Part shown: in pieces, positions 44,035-53,429 of the stretch | Layout of the letters: every line of letters begins with the position of its first letter | Position numbering within the stretch: position 1 is the stretch's first letter | From: Mesorhizobium sp. STM 4661 | GTDB lineage: Bacteria; Pseudomonadota; Alphaproteobacteria; Rhizobiales; Rhizobiaceae | Length of the DNA stretch: 64,000 nucleotides | Assembly (NCBI RefSeq): GCF_000359125.1 | Contig: NZ_CAAF010000064.1 | Location: forward strand, 41,904 to 105,903 | Reading direction: 5' to 3' | Translations under genes and position numbers: made by a program | The notes under the pieces: model-generated | Databases searched by the model: none | Seen by the model: only the letters and a program-made list of their open reading frames with translations | What the model was told of the DNA's origin: nothing

Positions 44035-46264
44035 CTGGACCCAGCAAGAATCCAACTCGACTGGACAGCTTCACTGTGCACTGAACGGCTTGGAACGGTG
44101 GCTGACTTTGCGGTTGGATCAGGGAGCAGACATTGACCGCTATCTAGAACGGCTTCTGGACGAAGGGAATTCGCTCGCCTTCATCGGCCTGCTAGTGAAC
44201 ATCGCCAAGTACCGGCCTGTCCTGTTGTCGGGCGTGCTCATGCCAGTGCTCAGCAGCGAGAGCGTGTTCTGGCTTGATGCGGGCAGGGTCAAAAACAGCC
44301 GATTCAACGCATTCGCGTGGTGCCGCACAGGAGAATCCGTTTTCAACGCAGCGCGGGATTGGGCGGCAGCGCCTTATCGACAACGGAATTTGCTAGAGCT
44401 CGTCAGTCCGCTCATACGTCGGGACGTTGGCGTTGCCACCTTCCTCAAAGCAGCGATGTCTAATTGGAAAAAACCCAAAGCACCCAAGGAAGCCATCGAA
44501 TTCAGTATCCTTTGCGCCCAGCTCGATGAAGCAAATTATCGGGTCAATCACGACCCGCATACCGGCGAAGAAACGGTCGAGTTCGATTGCCCCGAAGCAG
44601 TCAAAGTCGAGGCTGTTGCTTTCCAGCAGGCGAGCGCTCCAAAACTACGAAATCTCATGCTCGCATATCGGTGCGAGCAGGTTCTTCAACAGCGCGGCGA
44701 ACTGGCAGATCGAGACGCTGAGATCCTGGCGAGCGTGTTGACCGCCGCGCCGACCGAAGACGATTCTGACGATAAGGGCCGCCAAGCGCTCAACAGATTG
44801 GCGGCGGCCGCGACACTTGTTGTCTGTGCTGGCGCGTGGCTTGCGGCTAGGCGCGATGCGGAGGAAGCGGCCAAGTCCGAACTCCGAGTTGCCGCCGATG
44901 GCATTGCAAACGATTTCGAGTCACTACGCCGACGGCGTGTCAGGTTCGACGAACCTCTAAAGTTCGCGGCGCATGGGATCTTTCATCTGTGGCGCCGTGG
45001 CGGCAGCGAAGAACCCCGATGGGAGCAGGCCCTGCTTTGCATTCTGACTAGCGGCGATGGGCATGCGGCCGGCGTGGTGGGTTTCCTTGCCCACCACCAC
45101 CGGACGGCGCTTGGTGAGCGGTGGTGGCGCCTGCTGCAACTCGGCACCCTGTGGTCAGCCTTGTCGATGCTCGGACCGGACTATGATGACCTGCCCGACA
45201 TCGCCGTGCACTGGCAACGCTGGGTGCGGTGGCTGCGCTCCCGACGCGTGTCGGGCGTGCCACGCGACAGATCTCACCTTGATCCGCTAGGCACTTGGCA
45301 GCGGCTTAAATCTCTAGAACGAGCGCGCTGGCGTCGTCGCGCATCCGACGAAAATAGAGACTGGTTGCCACCATCGCACGAAGAAAGGGTTTCGCACGGT
45401 CTCGATACGGGCTTCCTTGCCAGTTTCTTTGGCTGGCTGCTCGCCGAAGATTCGCGCCCAGAAGGAGAGAATCTCGAAGCTGCCGGCGAGATGATTTTGT
45501 TGCTTTGGTCCTATGAAGCCGCCTTTTGTTCGGAGCACCGCAACGAGCGCGACGAATATAGCCTGCCTGATCAGTTTGGGTACAATATCATTGCCAAGCT
45601 GGCTTTCTATGCGGCGCACCTACAGGCGGACCGCGCATCGGAGGTTTGGCGGGGAGTACTGGGCCTTGGCCCCGCTGCGCGCCACCTCATCGAGCATTTT
45701 GTCGGCGCATGGTTTATTGAACTGAGCCACGGTTGCGATGCAACCGCGTTCTGCGCGCGCTGGCAAGATATGATCGAGTTCGCACTGGACGGCGAGTGGA
45801 CCAAGGGCGGCTACTGGTTCGATGAACAGCGGATATTGCAGCAACTGCTGGGATTTGGTTCTGAGGCGTTCCTGACAAATCTGCCTGACGCTGCTTCAAC
45901 TGTGCTCGCTATGCGGGAACTCTACCAGCGCTGGGCAGAAACCAATCTGCAGATTGATGAGGAAAATGTAGCCGCGTTCGCCTACTTTCTTGCCTCGAAG
46001 TCTGGGACGAAACTGCGGACCGATGGCGTAAAATGGCTGGCCGCATCATTCGGCGGAGCAGTCCATGAACAGTATTGGCGAGATCGAAAAGGCACCGGAG
46101 ATGCTTTGGTCAATCTCCTCGACGTAACACTCCAAGAGAACGCATTGGTATTGAGGCGGGATCCGACGGCTCTGGATGCGCTGGTGGCATTGGCGTCTTA
46201 TCTTGTGGCTAGGCAGGTTCCCACGGCGCTGACGCTTCAGAAGCGCATCAAGCGCTTAAGATGA
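43982..46264 (+). CDS. Large nuclease-NTPase (STAND/Avs-like) protein, C-terminal part (frameshifted continuation)
   Basis: About 760 residues with no start codon or ribosome site of its own: the ORF begins at a TTG inside the preceding gene. Joining the frames at about 43990 gives IRLAM followed by DGRKASYLGDGMVFDW, a smooth continuation, and a total near 1,770 residues. One extra base or two missing bases would explain the shift. The region is mainly helical by eye, rich in Trp and Leu, with WERWLTLRL-like and LLELVSPLIRRDV-like helices, and may be a repeat-type sensor. I recognise no known domain. It is convergent with hmuV. Confidence 0.7.
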   Translation: MPCDGRKASYLGDGMVFDWTQQESNSTGQLHCALNGLERWLTLRLDQGADIDRYLERLLDEGNSLAFIGLLVNIAKYRPVLLSGVLMPVLSSESVFWLDAGRVKNSRFNAFAWCRTGESVFNAARDWAAAPYRQRNLLELVSPLIRRDVGVATFLKAAMSNWKKPKAPKEAIEFSILCAQLDEANYRVNHDPHTGEETVEFDCPEAVKVEAVAFQQASAPKLRNLMLAYRCEQVLQQRGELADRDAEILASVLTAAPTEDDSDDKGRQALNRLAAAATLVVCAGAWLAARRDAEEAAKSELRVAADGIANDFESLRRRRVRFDEPLKFAAHGIFHLWRRGGSEEPRWEQALLCILTSGDGHAAGVVGFLAHHHRTALGERWWRLLQLGTLWSALSMLGPDYDDLPDIAVHWQRWVRWLRSRRVSGVPRDRSHLDPLGTWQRLKSLERARWRRRASDENRDWLPPSHEERVSHGLDTGFLASFFGWLLAEDSRPEGENLEAAGEMILLLWSYEAAFCSEHRNERDEYSLPDQFGYNIIAKLAFYAAHLQADRASEVWRGVLGLGPAARHLIEHFVGAWFIELSHGCDATAFCARWQDMIEFALDGEWTKGGYWFDEQRILQQLLGFGSEAFLTNLPDAASTVLAMRELYQRWAETNLQIDEENVAAFAYFLASKSGTKLRTDGVKWLAASFGGAVHEQYWRDRKGTGDALVNLLDVTLQENALVLRRDPTALDALVALASYLVARQVPTALTLQKRIKRLR

Positions 46265-46385
46265 CCAGCCCGGATTGTTGACTGGCTTCGATCTAAAAAC
46301 GTCAACATTCGTCCAGCGAAATCCAATTTAAAGAAGACTATTGATTTCAAATCGAAATTTGGATCATCGTTGTGATGACGCAGAC

Positions 46386-47174
46386 CTAAGCTGCTGATTG
46401 CGGCAACACGAACGGCATATTCCCCGGCGGCAGCGCGCCGACCTTCAGCCGGCAGTCGAACACTTTTTCGATCAGATCGTCGCTCAGCACGTCCTGCGGC
46501 GAGCCGTTGGCGGCAAGCCTGCCGCGATGCATGACGAAAATCCGGTCGGCATACATGGCCGTCAGATTGAGGTCGTGCAGGATGGCGACCACGCCGCCGC
46601 CCCTTCTGGCGAAATCGCGGGCAATGCCCATGATGATCAACTGATGCTTGATGTCGAGGCTGGAAACCGGCTCGTCGAGGAACAGATAGCGCGGCTTGCC
46701 GTCGAGCACCGGCGCCCAGACCTGACAGAGCACGCGGGCAAGCTGCACGCGCTGCTGTTCGCCGCCCGAAAGCTCCTGGTAGAAACGGCCGGCAAAGCCG
46801 TCGAGATCGACGCGCGCCAACGCCCGTTCGGGCAGGCGCTCGTCCTCGCCGGGCAACACGCCGGAGCGTCCACCGACCAGGCCGAGCCTGACGATCTCGC
46901 GCACCGTGAAGGGGAAGGACAGCGTCGTCGCCTGCGGCAGCACGGCACGCACTGTCGCGGCTTCGACCGGCTTCAGCGTCGAGAGATCGCGGCCGTTGAT
47001 GATCACCTCTCCCGAATAGGCAAGGTCGCCCGACAACGCCTTGAGGAAGGTCGTCTTGCCCGAACCGTTGGGGCCGACGATCGCCGCGACTTCACCGGGC
47101 CGCATGTCGAAATCGACATTGGCGACGATACGCTTGCCGCCAATGGCCACAGAAACATCCCGCGCTTCGATCAT
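46386..47174 (-). CDS. hmuV: Haem ABC transporter ATP-binding protein HmuV
   Basis: A 262-residue ATPase: Walker A GPNGSGKTTFLKALSGD, signature LSGGEQQRVQLARVL, Walker B LFLDEPVSSLD, and switch His in ILHDLNLTAMYADRI. These are FecE/HmuV-type features. It powers haem import by HmuTU. It starts 8 bp downstream of hmuU and has a GGAGG site. Last gene in the hemP-hmuSTUV run. Confidence 0.93.
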   Translation of the reverse strand: MIEARDVSVAIGGKRIVANVDFDMRPGEVAAIVGPNGSGKTTFLKALSGDLAYSGEVIINGRDLSTLKPVEAATVRAVLPQATTLSFPFTVREIVRLGLVGGRSGVLPGEDERLPERALARVDLDGFAGRFYQELSGGEQQRVQLARVLCQVWAPVLDGKPRYLFLDEPVSSLDIKHQLIIMGIARDFARRGGGVVAILHDLNLTAMYADRIFVMHRGRLAANGSPQDVLSDDLIEKVFDCRLKVGALPPGNMPFVLPQSAA

Positions 47175-47182
47175 CACGCCTC

Positions 47183-48286
47183 CTACAGGTCGACGACGCC
47201 GCGCTTGCGCAGCAGGATCCAGAGGAAGAACGGCGCGCCGGCGATCGCGGTGACGATGCCGATCGGCAGTTCGGCCGGCGCCACGATGGTGCGGGCGACG
47301 GCATCGGCCAAAAGCAGCAGGCAAGCGCCGAGCAGCGCCGAGGCCGGCAGCAGATAACGGTTGTCCGGGCCGATAGCCAGGCGCAGCAAATGCGGCACGA
47401 CGATGCCGACAAAGCCGATGCCGCCGCTGACGGCGACAGACGCGCCGACCGCCGCCGACACGCCGACGATTGCCGTGTATTTCAGTCGCTGCACAGGAAT
47501 CCCGAGATGGCCGGCGGTGGCCTCGCCGAGTGCCAGCGCGTTAAGGCCACGCGCCAGGAACGGCATCGCCGCCAGCGCCAGCACGATGATCGGCCCGACG
47601 GAACCGATCTTCTGCCAGGTCGCGCCGGCGAGCGAGCCGAGTTGCCAGAAGGTCAGATCGCGTAACTGCCGGTCGTCGGCCATGAAGATCAGGATACCGG
47701 TCAGCGCCATGGCAAGGGCCGCCAGCGCTATGCCGGCAAGCAGCATGGTGGCGACCGAGGTTTGGCCATGCCTGGTGGCGACCTGATAGAGCACCAATGT
47801 CGTCGCCAGCCCGCCGCAGAATGCCGCGAGCGGCAAGGCAAGCGTTCCCAGCGCCGACGTGAACGGCGCGAGCACAGTGGCGCCGAGCACGATGACGGCC
47901 ACCGCGCCAAGGCTCGATCCGGCTGAAACGCCGATGAGGCCGGGGTCGGCCAGCGGGTTGCGGAACAGCCCCTGCATGACCGCACCGGAGACGGCAAGCG
48001 AGGCGCCGATCAGCACGCCGAGGATGACACGCGGCAGACGGATGTCGTAGACGATCAGGCGGTCGCGGGCGTCCAGCGCCTCATTGCCGGGCGCAGCACC
48101 GAACAGCCAGCCATGAACAACGCTGATGGCCGACGCATCCGATGCACCTGAAGTCAGCGACAACAGCACGGCAAGGGCGAGCCCCAAGCACAAAAGCAGG
48201 ATGACGATGCGGGCGCGCCCCGAACGGTCTCCGTCCGATGCTTTCGCCATAGTGCCCGCCGCACCAGCGATCGATTGATCGGCCAT
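47183..48286 (-). CDS. hmuU: Haem ABC transporter permease HmuU
   Basis: A 367-residue FecCD-type permease with about ten membrane segments, including RLPRVILGVLIGASLAVSGA and GLIGVSAGSSLGAVAVIVLG, the classical FecCD phrases, and GIGFVGIVVPHLLRL. The start at 48286 lies 10 bp after the hmuT stop. It forms the inner-membrane channel for haem. Confidence 0.93.
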   Translation of the reverse strand: MADQSIAGAAGTMAKASDGDRSGRARIVILLLCLGLALAVLLSLTSGASDASAISVVHGWLFGAAPGNEALDARDRLIVYDIRLPRVILGVLIGASLAVSGAVMQGLFRNPLADPGLIGVSAGSSLGAVAVIVLGATVLAPFTSALGTLALPLAAFCGGLATTLVLYQVATRHGQTSVATMLLAGIALAALAMALTGILIFMADDRQLRDLTFWQLGSLAGATWQKIGSVGPIIVLALAAMPFLARGLNALALGEATAGHLGIPVQRLKYTAIVGVSAAVGASVAVSGGIGFVGIVVPHLLRLAIGPDNRYLLPASALLGACLLLLADAVARTIVAPAELPIGIVTAIAGAPFFLWILLRKRGVVDL

Positions 48287-48296
48287 CGGGCGCCGC

Positions 48297-49229
48297 TCAG
48301 TCCGTGACCTGCCCGCCATAAAGCGAGACGGCCAGATCATGGATGGCGTCGGCCGTGCGCGGCCCGAAGCCGAGCAGATAGCCGCCATCCATGCGGACCA
48401 CCTTGCGGGCAACGCCCGCCGGCGTCGATGAAATGGACGGGCTGGCGAACAGCTGGTCGTCCGATACGGCCGGACCGGCGTTGTTCATCATCAGGATGAC
48501 GTCCGGCCTGGCGGTGATGACAGCCTCGTCGGACAATTGCTTGTAGCCGGAAAAACCGTCGATCGCATTGACGCCGCCGGAAAGCTTGATGATGCCGTCG
48601 GCGGCTGTCTGGCTGCCGGCGGCGAGGATCTTGCCGCCTTGAATCGACAGCACGAACAGGATGCGCTTGCGATCCTTGATCGAGGCGGTCTGCTTTTCGG
48701 CGGCCTTCAGCCTGGCATCGATCTCGGCTGCCAGCGCATCGGCCTTGGCGTCGGCGCCGAGCGCCTTGCCGACGATGCGGATTTTTTCGAGTATGCCTTC
48801 ACGATCGTAGCGCTCGGGCACCTCGATGAACGGGATGCTCGTCTTCTTCAGCACGTCGACGGCCTCCTTTGGGCCGCTGCCGTGCAGCGCCAGGATGCCC
48901 GACGGATTGACCGAAAGCACACCTTCCGGCGAAAGCTGGCGCATATAACCGACATCGGGCAGGCTGAGCGCCGCCTCGGGGTAGCGGCTGGTCGAATCGC
49001 GGGCGACCAGCCGGGCCTGTTCGCCAAGCGCAAAGACGATCTCGGTGATCGAGCCGCCGATGGCTGCGATCTTCGAATTGTCGGCAAAGACCGCAGTGTC
49101 TTCCGCAGCGTTAGCCGGCAGAAGGGCCGCGAAAGCCAGGGAAAGGCCGACCGCCGGCGCAAGCGCCCGTTTGGAAAGGGGCGCCAATCTGCCAACGCGC
49201 GCAAGCCCGAGAAAAGAAAGCATCGTCAT
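48297..49229 (-). CDS. hmuT: Periplasmic haem-binding protein HmuT
   Basis: A 310-residue class III binding protein. The signal peptide ends near residue 42 (FAALLPANAA). Domain phrases are IAAIGGSITEIVFALGEQ, LPDVGYMRQLSPEGVLSVNP and DVILMMNN. It takes haem from the outer-membrane receptor to HmuUV. It starts 5 bp after the hmuS stop. Confidence 0.93.
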   Translation of the reverse strand: MTMLSFLGLARVGRLAPLSKRALAPAVGLSLAFAALLPANAAEDTAVFADNSKIAAIGGSITEIVFALGEQARLVARDSTSRYPEAALSLPDVGYMRQLSPEGVLSVNPSGILALHGSGPKEAVDVLKKTSIPFIEVPERYDREGILEKIRIVGKALGADAKADALAAEIDARLKAAEKQTASIKDRKRILFVLSIQGGKILAAGSQTAADGIIKLSGGVNAIDGFSGYKQLSDEAVITARPDVILMMNNAGPAVSDDQLFASPSISSTPAGVARKVVRMDGGYLLGFGPRTADAIHDLAVSLYGGQVTD

Positions 49230-49234
49230 TGTCC

Positions 49235-50296
49235 TTAGGCCGCGGTCGGGCTTGGAATGCGCGGCAGGTTTTCGGCAAGGAACCGCCAGTCTTCGCGCTC
49301 GCCTTCGCCTTCATGGCGCTTGCCGAAGAACTGGATGATCATCTTGCCGTCGGCGCCATAGGCTTCGAGCGACGTGACATGGCCGTCCTTGGTCGGTTTG
49401 CGCACGGCCCAGACCTCATGGATGTGGTCGGTCCGCAAATGCAGATGGAAGGTCTCGTCCAGCACGTTGACCCATGGCCCCATCGGCTTGATCGATTTGA
49501 TCGGGCCGGAATGGATCTGGATACAGCCGCGATTGCCGACAAAGCACATGATCGGCATCTCGCCCTCGGCGGCATGGTGGAACATGGCGCTGACGGCGTC
49601 GTTGTCGAGCAGCCAGGCGTAATCCTGGCCGACCATGCGCATCGCCTGCTGGCGGTCGAGCTTCAGCGTTTTCAGCATGCCGAAGAACTGATGCACGTCG
49701 GTCAGCCGGCTCCAGCGCTCGCGCAGATCGTCAATGCTCGCAGCGGAGTCCGTAGCCTCGGCCTCGTCTTCAAACCCTCCCCCCGAAACCGCGACCGACG
49801 GCTCCTGGTTCGGCGATTCGAGCCCGGCCACCAGCTTCTGATAGGCATAGAGATTGGACGCGGGCCTGAGATGCACCTTGTGCACCGCCTCGCCCGCCTC
49901 GTCGAAGAACTGCAGGCTGCGCCTGATGTCACCGCCGTCGCGCTTTTCCACGGCAAAGCCGTGCGCCCAGACTTTCGGGAAGATGCGCAGGTCGATGTTC
50001 TCGCCAAGCACCATCGCATTGTGGTTGCCGGTGACGATTTTGTCGTAGACGCCGATCTTCTCGTGCACAGCGCTTTCGTTACGGGTCAGCGCCATGACCT
50101 CGCCGACAGCCTCCAGCCCGGTCAGAAGATCGTTGACGCGCGGCTCGACGCGGACGACGCCGTCGCCGCAATGCGCGGCGACCAGTTCGGCCTCCGAAAT
50201 GCCGAGCTGGGCGGCGAGATCGCGCTCGCGCATCTTCGGATTGTCCGCCCGCGCCCGCCGGATTTCATGCGGGGCGGGTTTTACGCGCTGGTCCAT
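49235..50296 (-). CDS. hmuS: Haem-degrading/haem-trafficking protein HmuS
   Basis: A 353-residue HemS/ChuX-fold duplicated protein. The first repeat contains NESAVHEKIGVYD and the second GNRGCIQIHSGPIKSIKPMG, the typical hemin-degrading-factor phrases; WVNVLDETFHLHLRTDHI follows. It receives haem in the cytosol and passes or breaks it. It is the first of the hmuSTUV genes, 51 bp downstream of hemP. Confidence 0.93.
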   Translation of the reverse strand: MDQRVKPAPHEIRRARADNPKMRERDLAAQLGISEAELVAAHCGDGVVRVEPRVNDLLTGLEAVGEVMALTRNESAVHEKIGVYDKIVTGNHNAMVLGENIDLRIFPKVWAHGFAVEKRDGGDIRRSLQFFDEAGEAVHKVHLRPASNLYAYQKLVAGLESPNQEPSVAVSGGGFEDEAEATDSAASIDDLRERWSRLTDVHQFFGMLKTLKLDRQQAMRMVGQDYAWLLDNDAVSAMFHHAAEGEMPIMCFVGNRGCIQIHSGPIKSIKPMGPWVNVLDETFHLHLRTDHIHEVWAVRKPTKDGHVTSLEAYGADGKMIIQFFGKRHEGEGEREDWRFLAENLPRIPSPTAA

Positions 50297-50347
50297 ATCT
50301 TAAACACCTGCCTGTCTTACAGCCACTCGCCTTACGGCCACTTGCAG

Positions 50348-50554
50348 CTACTTGTTGAGGATCAGCTTGCCTTGGCGAGTGATCTTCAGCCGGTAGAGCG
50401 CGCCGTGGTGCTCGATGCCGATCTCGTGCTCACCCTGGAACAGCGTGTTGCTGGACAGCGTCCTGACGGCAAGCGGAACCCGGTCGAAACGGGCCGAATT
50501 GTCGTCGGAACGGCGGACGCGATAGCGAAAGTCACTGGGATTGTGCGTGTTCAT
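50348..50554 (-). CDS. hemP: HemP/HmuP family small protein
   Basis: A 68-residue protein with the HemP core SSNTLFQGEHEIGIEHHG, then YRLKITRQGKLILNK. In some rhizobia the homologue HmuP is needed to activate haem-receptor expression. It leads the hmuSTUV run, is divergent from hmuR, and has an AGGGA ribosome site. Confidence 0.92.
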   Translation of the reverse strand: MNTHNPSDFRYRVRRSDDNSARFDRVPLAVRTLSSNTLFQGEHEIGIEHHGALYRLKITRQGKLILNK

Positions 50555-50618
50555 TGGTTCGATCCCTTTCCTGTGCCGGGCGTCTGGCTAGGCGTTGCGT
50601 AGATGCCGATTCATTTCT

Positions 50619-50633
50619 TGACTTGAATAATCA
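50619..50633. promoter_or_regulatory. Iron-responsive operator (IRO box) between hemP and hmuR
   Basis: TGACTTGAATAATCA fits TGA-N9-TCA, as at rirA. It lies 65 bp upstream of hemP and 122 bp upstream of hmuR, so one site could control both transcripts. RirA from the gene 10 kb to the left is the expected ligand. Confidence 0.6.
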
Positions 50634-50754
50634 TGTTTACTAGTCAGTGCAATACCGGACTAAATGAGTCAACATTTAAGACGCCGGACACGATGAAAAA
50701 TGCCAGCGAGCGCCAAGCCAGCCAGCATCGAACCTGGATTTTTGGAGTTGGGGC

Positions 50755-52980
50755 ATGGGGTTGGCGAATTGGGGACGGCTGGACTTGGCGAAGGGTGACG
50801 CAGGTCCGGCGCATCGGTCGATGGCGAGGACAATGGCCGCATTGCTGGCCGGCGCGGCAGCGATCAGCTTGCTGACAGCACCCGCTGGCGCTCAACAGGC
50901 ATCAGCTCAACAGGGACCAGGCGAACAGCAGACTGACCAGGCGAAGCAAGCTGAATCGGCCCAGGCACCGGCGGGCGCGACGCTGCTCGACCAGATCCTG
51001 GTCATCAGCCGCACCGGCGAGACGGCGATCGAATCCCTGTCATCGACCAGTCATGTCGACCAGGAACAGTTGGACCGGCGCATGGCAACGACGCCCAACG
51101 AGATGTTGCTGGGTGTGCCGGGTGTGGCGGTCCAGGCCGATGCAAGGCGTGTCAGTTCCTCCATCAACATCCGTGGCCTGCAGGATTTCGGCCGCGTCCA
51201 GGTGATCGTCGACGGCGCCCGCCAGAACTTCCAGCGCTCCGACCATGGCCCGCAATCGACCTTCTACGTCGATCCCGAACTCATCAAATCCGTCGACGTG
51301 ATCCGCGGCCCGGTCGCCAACACCTATGGTTCGGGCGCGATCGGCGGTGTCGTCTTCTTCGACACCAAGGATGCCGAGGATTTTCTCAAGCCGGGTGAGA
51401 CCTGGGCCGGCTCCGTGACCGGACGCTACGAGAGCAATGGCGAGGGCTGGACCACCAGCGCCACCGGCGCCTATCGCTTCAACGAAAACTGGGACGTGCT
51501 GGGCAACATCGTCTACCGCGACTACGACGACTACAAGGACGGCGGTGGCGACACCGTCAACGGCACCGGCTTCGACGTGCTGAGCGGCCTGCTCAAGACC
51601 ACCATCCGCCCGAGCGAAAACAGCGAGTTGAAGCTCGGCTGGGTCGGATCGAGCGACAGCTGGAACGAGGTCAGCGGCGGCGTCCCGGTGAACGACGCCG
51701 ACTTGAAGTCGAATACTTTCACCGCCCGCTACAACATCACCGACGATGCCAAGAGCTGGCTCGACCTGCACATCAATGCCTCCTACAACAAGACCAACCT
51801 CGATCTGACGACCCTGGTCCCTCAGAACCGCTTCGACCCGGTCACCGGTCTTCCCGTGGTCCTGCCGGCAGGTTCGCTATCGACTTTCGATGTCGGCACG
51901 ACCGGCATCGATATCTGGAATACGTCGCGGTTCGAGACCAGCGCGATCGCGCATGAACTGACCTATGGTGGTGACTGGGTCGGCGACGACGTCGAGACTG
52001 GCGGCACCGCAGGCGGCGACAGTTTCTACACGCCTTCGGGCAAGCGAAACGTTTCCGGCGCCTATGTCCAGGACAAGCTCACCTGGGATTGGCTCGAAGT
52101 CATCGCCGGGCTGCGCTACGACAGCTACAAGCTCGACAGCGATGTCGGCGAAACCTCTGGCGACCGGCTATCGCCCCGCATCACCGTCGGCGTCTCGCCG
52201 TTCGAGAGCGCGAGCCTTTCAGGGCTGCAATTCTATGGCACCTACGCGGAGGGCTACCGCTCTCCTTCGCTGACGGAAACCCTGATCAGCGGCAATCATC
52301 CGGCCGGCGTCACCTTCCCGTTCCTGCCCAATCCCAATCTGAAGCCTGAATCCGGCGAGACCGTGGAATTCGGTGTCAACTACAGCACCAACGGCATCAT
52401 CCAGTCCGACGACGCGCTGCGGTTGAAGGCCGCCTACTTCAACAACAATGTCGACGACTATATCGACGGCGTGACACTGTCGGCGTTCGACCCGACCAGC
52501 GGCTGCCCGTTCGGGCCGGGCATCCCGATCTGCTTCCAGTACCAGAATTTCGCCAAGGCCAAGATCGACGGCTTCGAGATGGAAGCGTTCTACGATGCCG
52601 CATGGGGATATGCCGGGCTTTCCGCCTCATTCATTGATGGCCACACCATCTCCTATGACGGAGACCGGGCGGACCTTGCCACCATCCCCTCCTCCCAGGT
52701 CACGGCGCAGCTCGGCCTGCGTTTTCTCGAGGACAGGCTCACCGTCGGCGGCGAAGTGCAGTACAATGGCAAGCTGAAGGGCAACGCGATTGCCAAGGAC
52801 TATACGCTGGTCAATGCCTTCGCCAGCTATCAGGCGACCGACAATTTCAAGGTCGACTTCCGCGCCGACAATTTGTTCAACGTGAAATACACCAACCCGT
52901 TGAACGTATCGGCCACCAGTGTCATTTACGAGCCTGGCGTCACGCTGAAGCTGGCGGCGACCATGCGGTTTGGAGGCTGA
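50755..52980 (+). CDS. hmuR: TonB-dependent haem receptor HmuR
   Basis: A 741-residue outer-membrane receptor. A signal peptide ends near AGAQQ (about residue 47), followed by a TonB-box-like LLDQILVIS, the plug domain (EMLLGVPGVAVQADARRVSS, then SSINIRGLQDFGRVQVIVDG) and the beta barrel with a C-terminal aromatic-ending strand (LKLAATMRFGG). The start at 50755 has GGAGTTGGGG upstream; 50821 is an alternative. Downstream genes are a small periplasmic protein, tonB and hmuQ. Confidence 0.93.
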   Translation: MGLANWGRLDLAKGDAGPAHRSMARTMAALLAGAAAISLLTAPAGAQQASAQQGPGEQQTDQAKQAESAQAPAGATLLDQILVISRTGETAIESLSSTSHVDQEQLDRRMATTPNEMLLGVPGVAVQADARRVSSSINIRGLQDFGRVQVIVDGARQNFQRSDHGPQSTFYVDPELIKSVDVIRGPVANTYGSGAIGGVVFFDTKDAEDFLKPGETWAGSVTGRYESNGEGWTTSATGAYRFNENWDVLGNIVYRDYDDYKDGGGDTVNGTGFDVLSGLLKTTIRPSENSELKLGWVGSSDSWNEVSGGVPVNDADLKSNTFTARYNITDDAKSWLDLHINASYNKTNLDLTTLVPQNRFDPVTGLPVVLPAGSLSTFDVGTTGIDIWNTSRFETSAIAHELTYGGDWVGDDVETGGTAGGDSFYTPSGKRNVSGAYVQDKLTWDWLEVIAGLRYDSYKLDSDVGETSGDRLSPRITVGVSPFESASLSGLQFYGTYAEGYRSPSLTETLISGNHPAGVTFPFLPNPNLKPESGETVEFGVNYSTNGIIQSDDALRLKAAYFNNNVDDYIDGVTLSAFDPTSGCPFGPGIPICFQYQNFAKAKIDGFEMEAFYDAAWGYAGLSASFIDGHTISYDGDRADLATIPSSQVTAQLGLRFLEDRLTVGGEVQYNGKLKGNAIAKDYTLVNAFASYQATDNFKVDFRADNLFNVKYTNPLNVSATSVIYEPGVTLKLAATMRFGG

Positions 52981-53429
52981 TGACAATGACAGGCTTGACG
53001 GCATCGCTTCGTCTGCTGACCTCGGCGTTGGCGGTGTCGCTTGCGATGGGCCCGGCGCTGGCGCAACAGGCCGCGCCGGCCCCATCGCTGACCCTCGAGC
53101 TCAACGCCATGCAGCCCTCGGACAAGGGCTGCCGCTTGACCTTCGTCGTCAACAACGGCCTTGGCGCCGATCTCGCCAAGGCGGCGTTCGAGATCGCGCT
53201 GTTCAACGAGGCCGGCGTCGTCGACCGGTTGACCGTGCTCGACTTCAAGGAATTGCCGGCGGGCAAGACCAAGGTGACGCGTTTCGACCTTGCCGGCACC
53301 GACTGCACCAAGCTCAGCCGGGTGCTGATCAACAGCGCGACGGAATGCGCCGGCGCAAGCGTCGAGCCTAACGCCTGCATGCGCGGCCTGAAGACCGAGA
53401 CCAAGACCGGCATCGCCTTCGGGGTCTGA
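52980..53429 (+). CDS. Small periplasmic protein of haem-uptake operon, unknown function
   Basis: A 149-residue secreted protein. A signal peptide (LLTSALAVSLAMGPALAQQ) is followed by a beta-rich domain, LELNAMQPSDKGCRLTFVVN, with four cysteines in all (one in DKGCR, one in TDCTK, one in ATECAG, one in NACMRG) likely forming disulfides. Its ATG overlaps the hmuR stop (TGATG), so it is translationally coupled and probably helps haem uptake. Proteins like it sit at the same place in other rhizobial hmu loci as far as I recall; no function is known. Confidence 0.82.
   Translation: MTMTGLTASLRLLTSALAVSLAMGPALAQQAAPAPSLTLELNAMQPSDKGCRLTFVVNNGLGADLAKAAFEIALFNEAGVVDRLTVLDFKELPAGKTKVTRFDLAGTDCTKLSRVLINSATECAGASVEPNACMRGLKTETKTGIAFGV

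Noticed and set aside
43982..46264. A separate second gene downstream of the NTPase gene
   Set aside because: No start codon, ribosome site or gap; the sequence continues the first protein after a single frame change.
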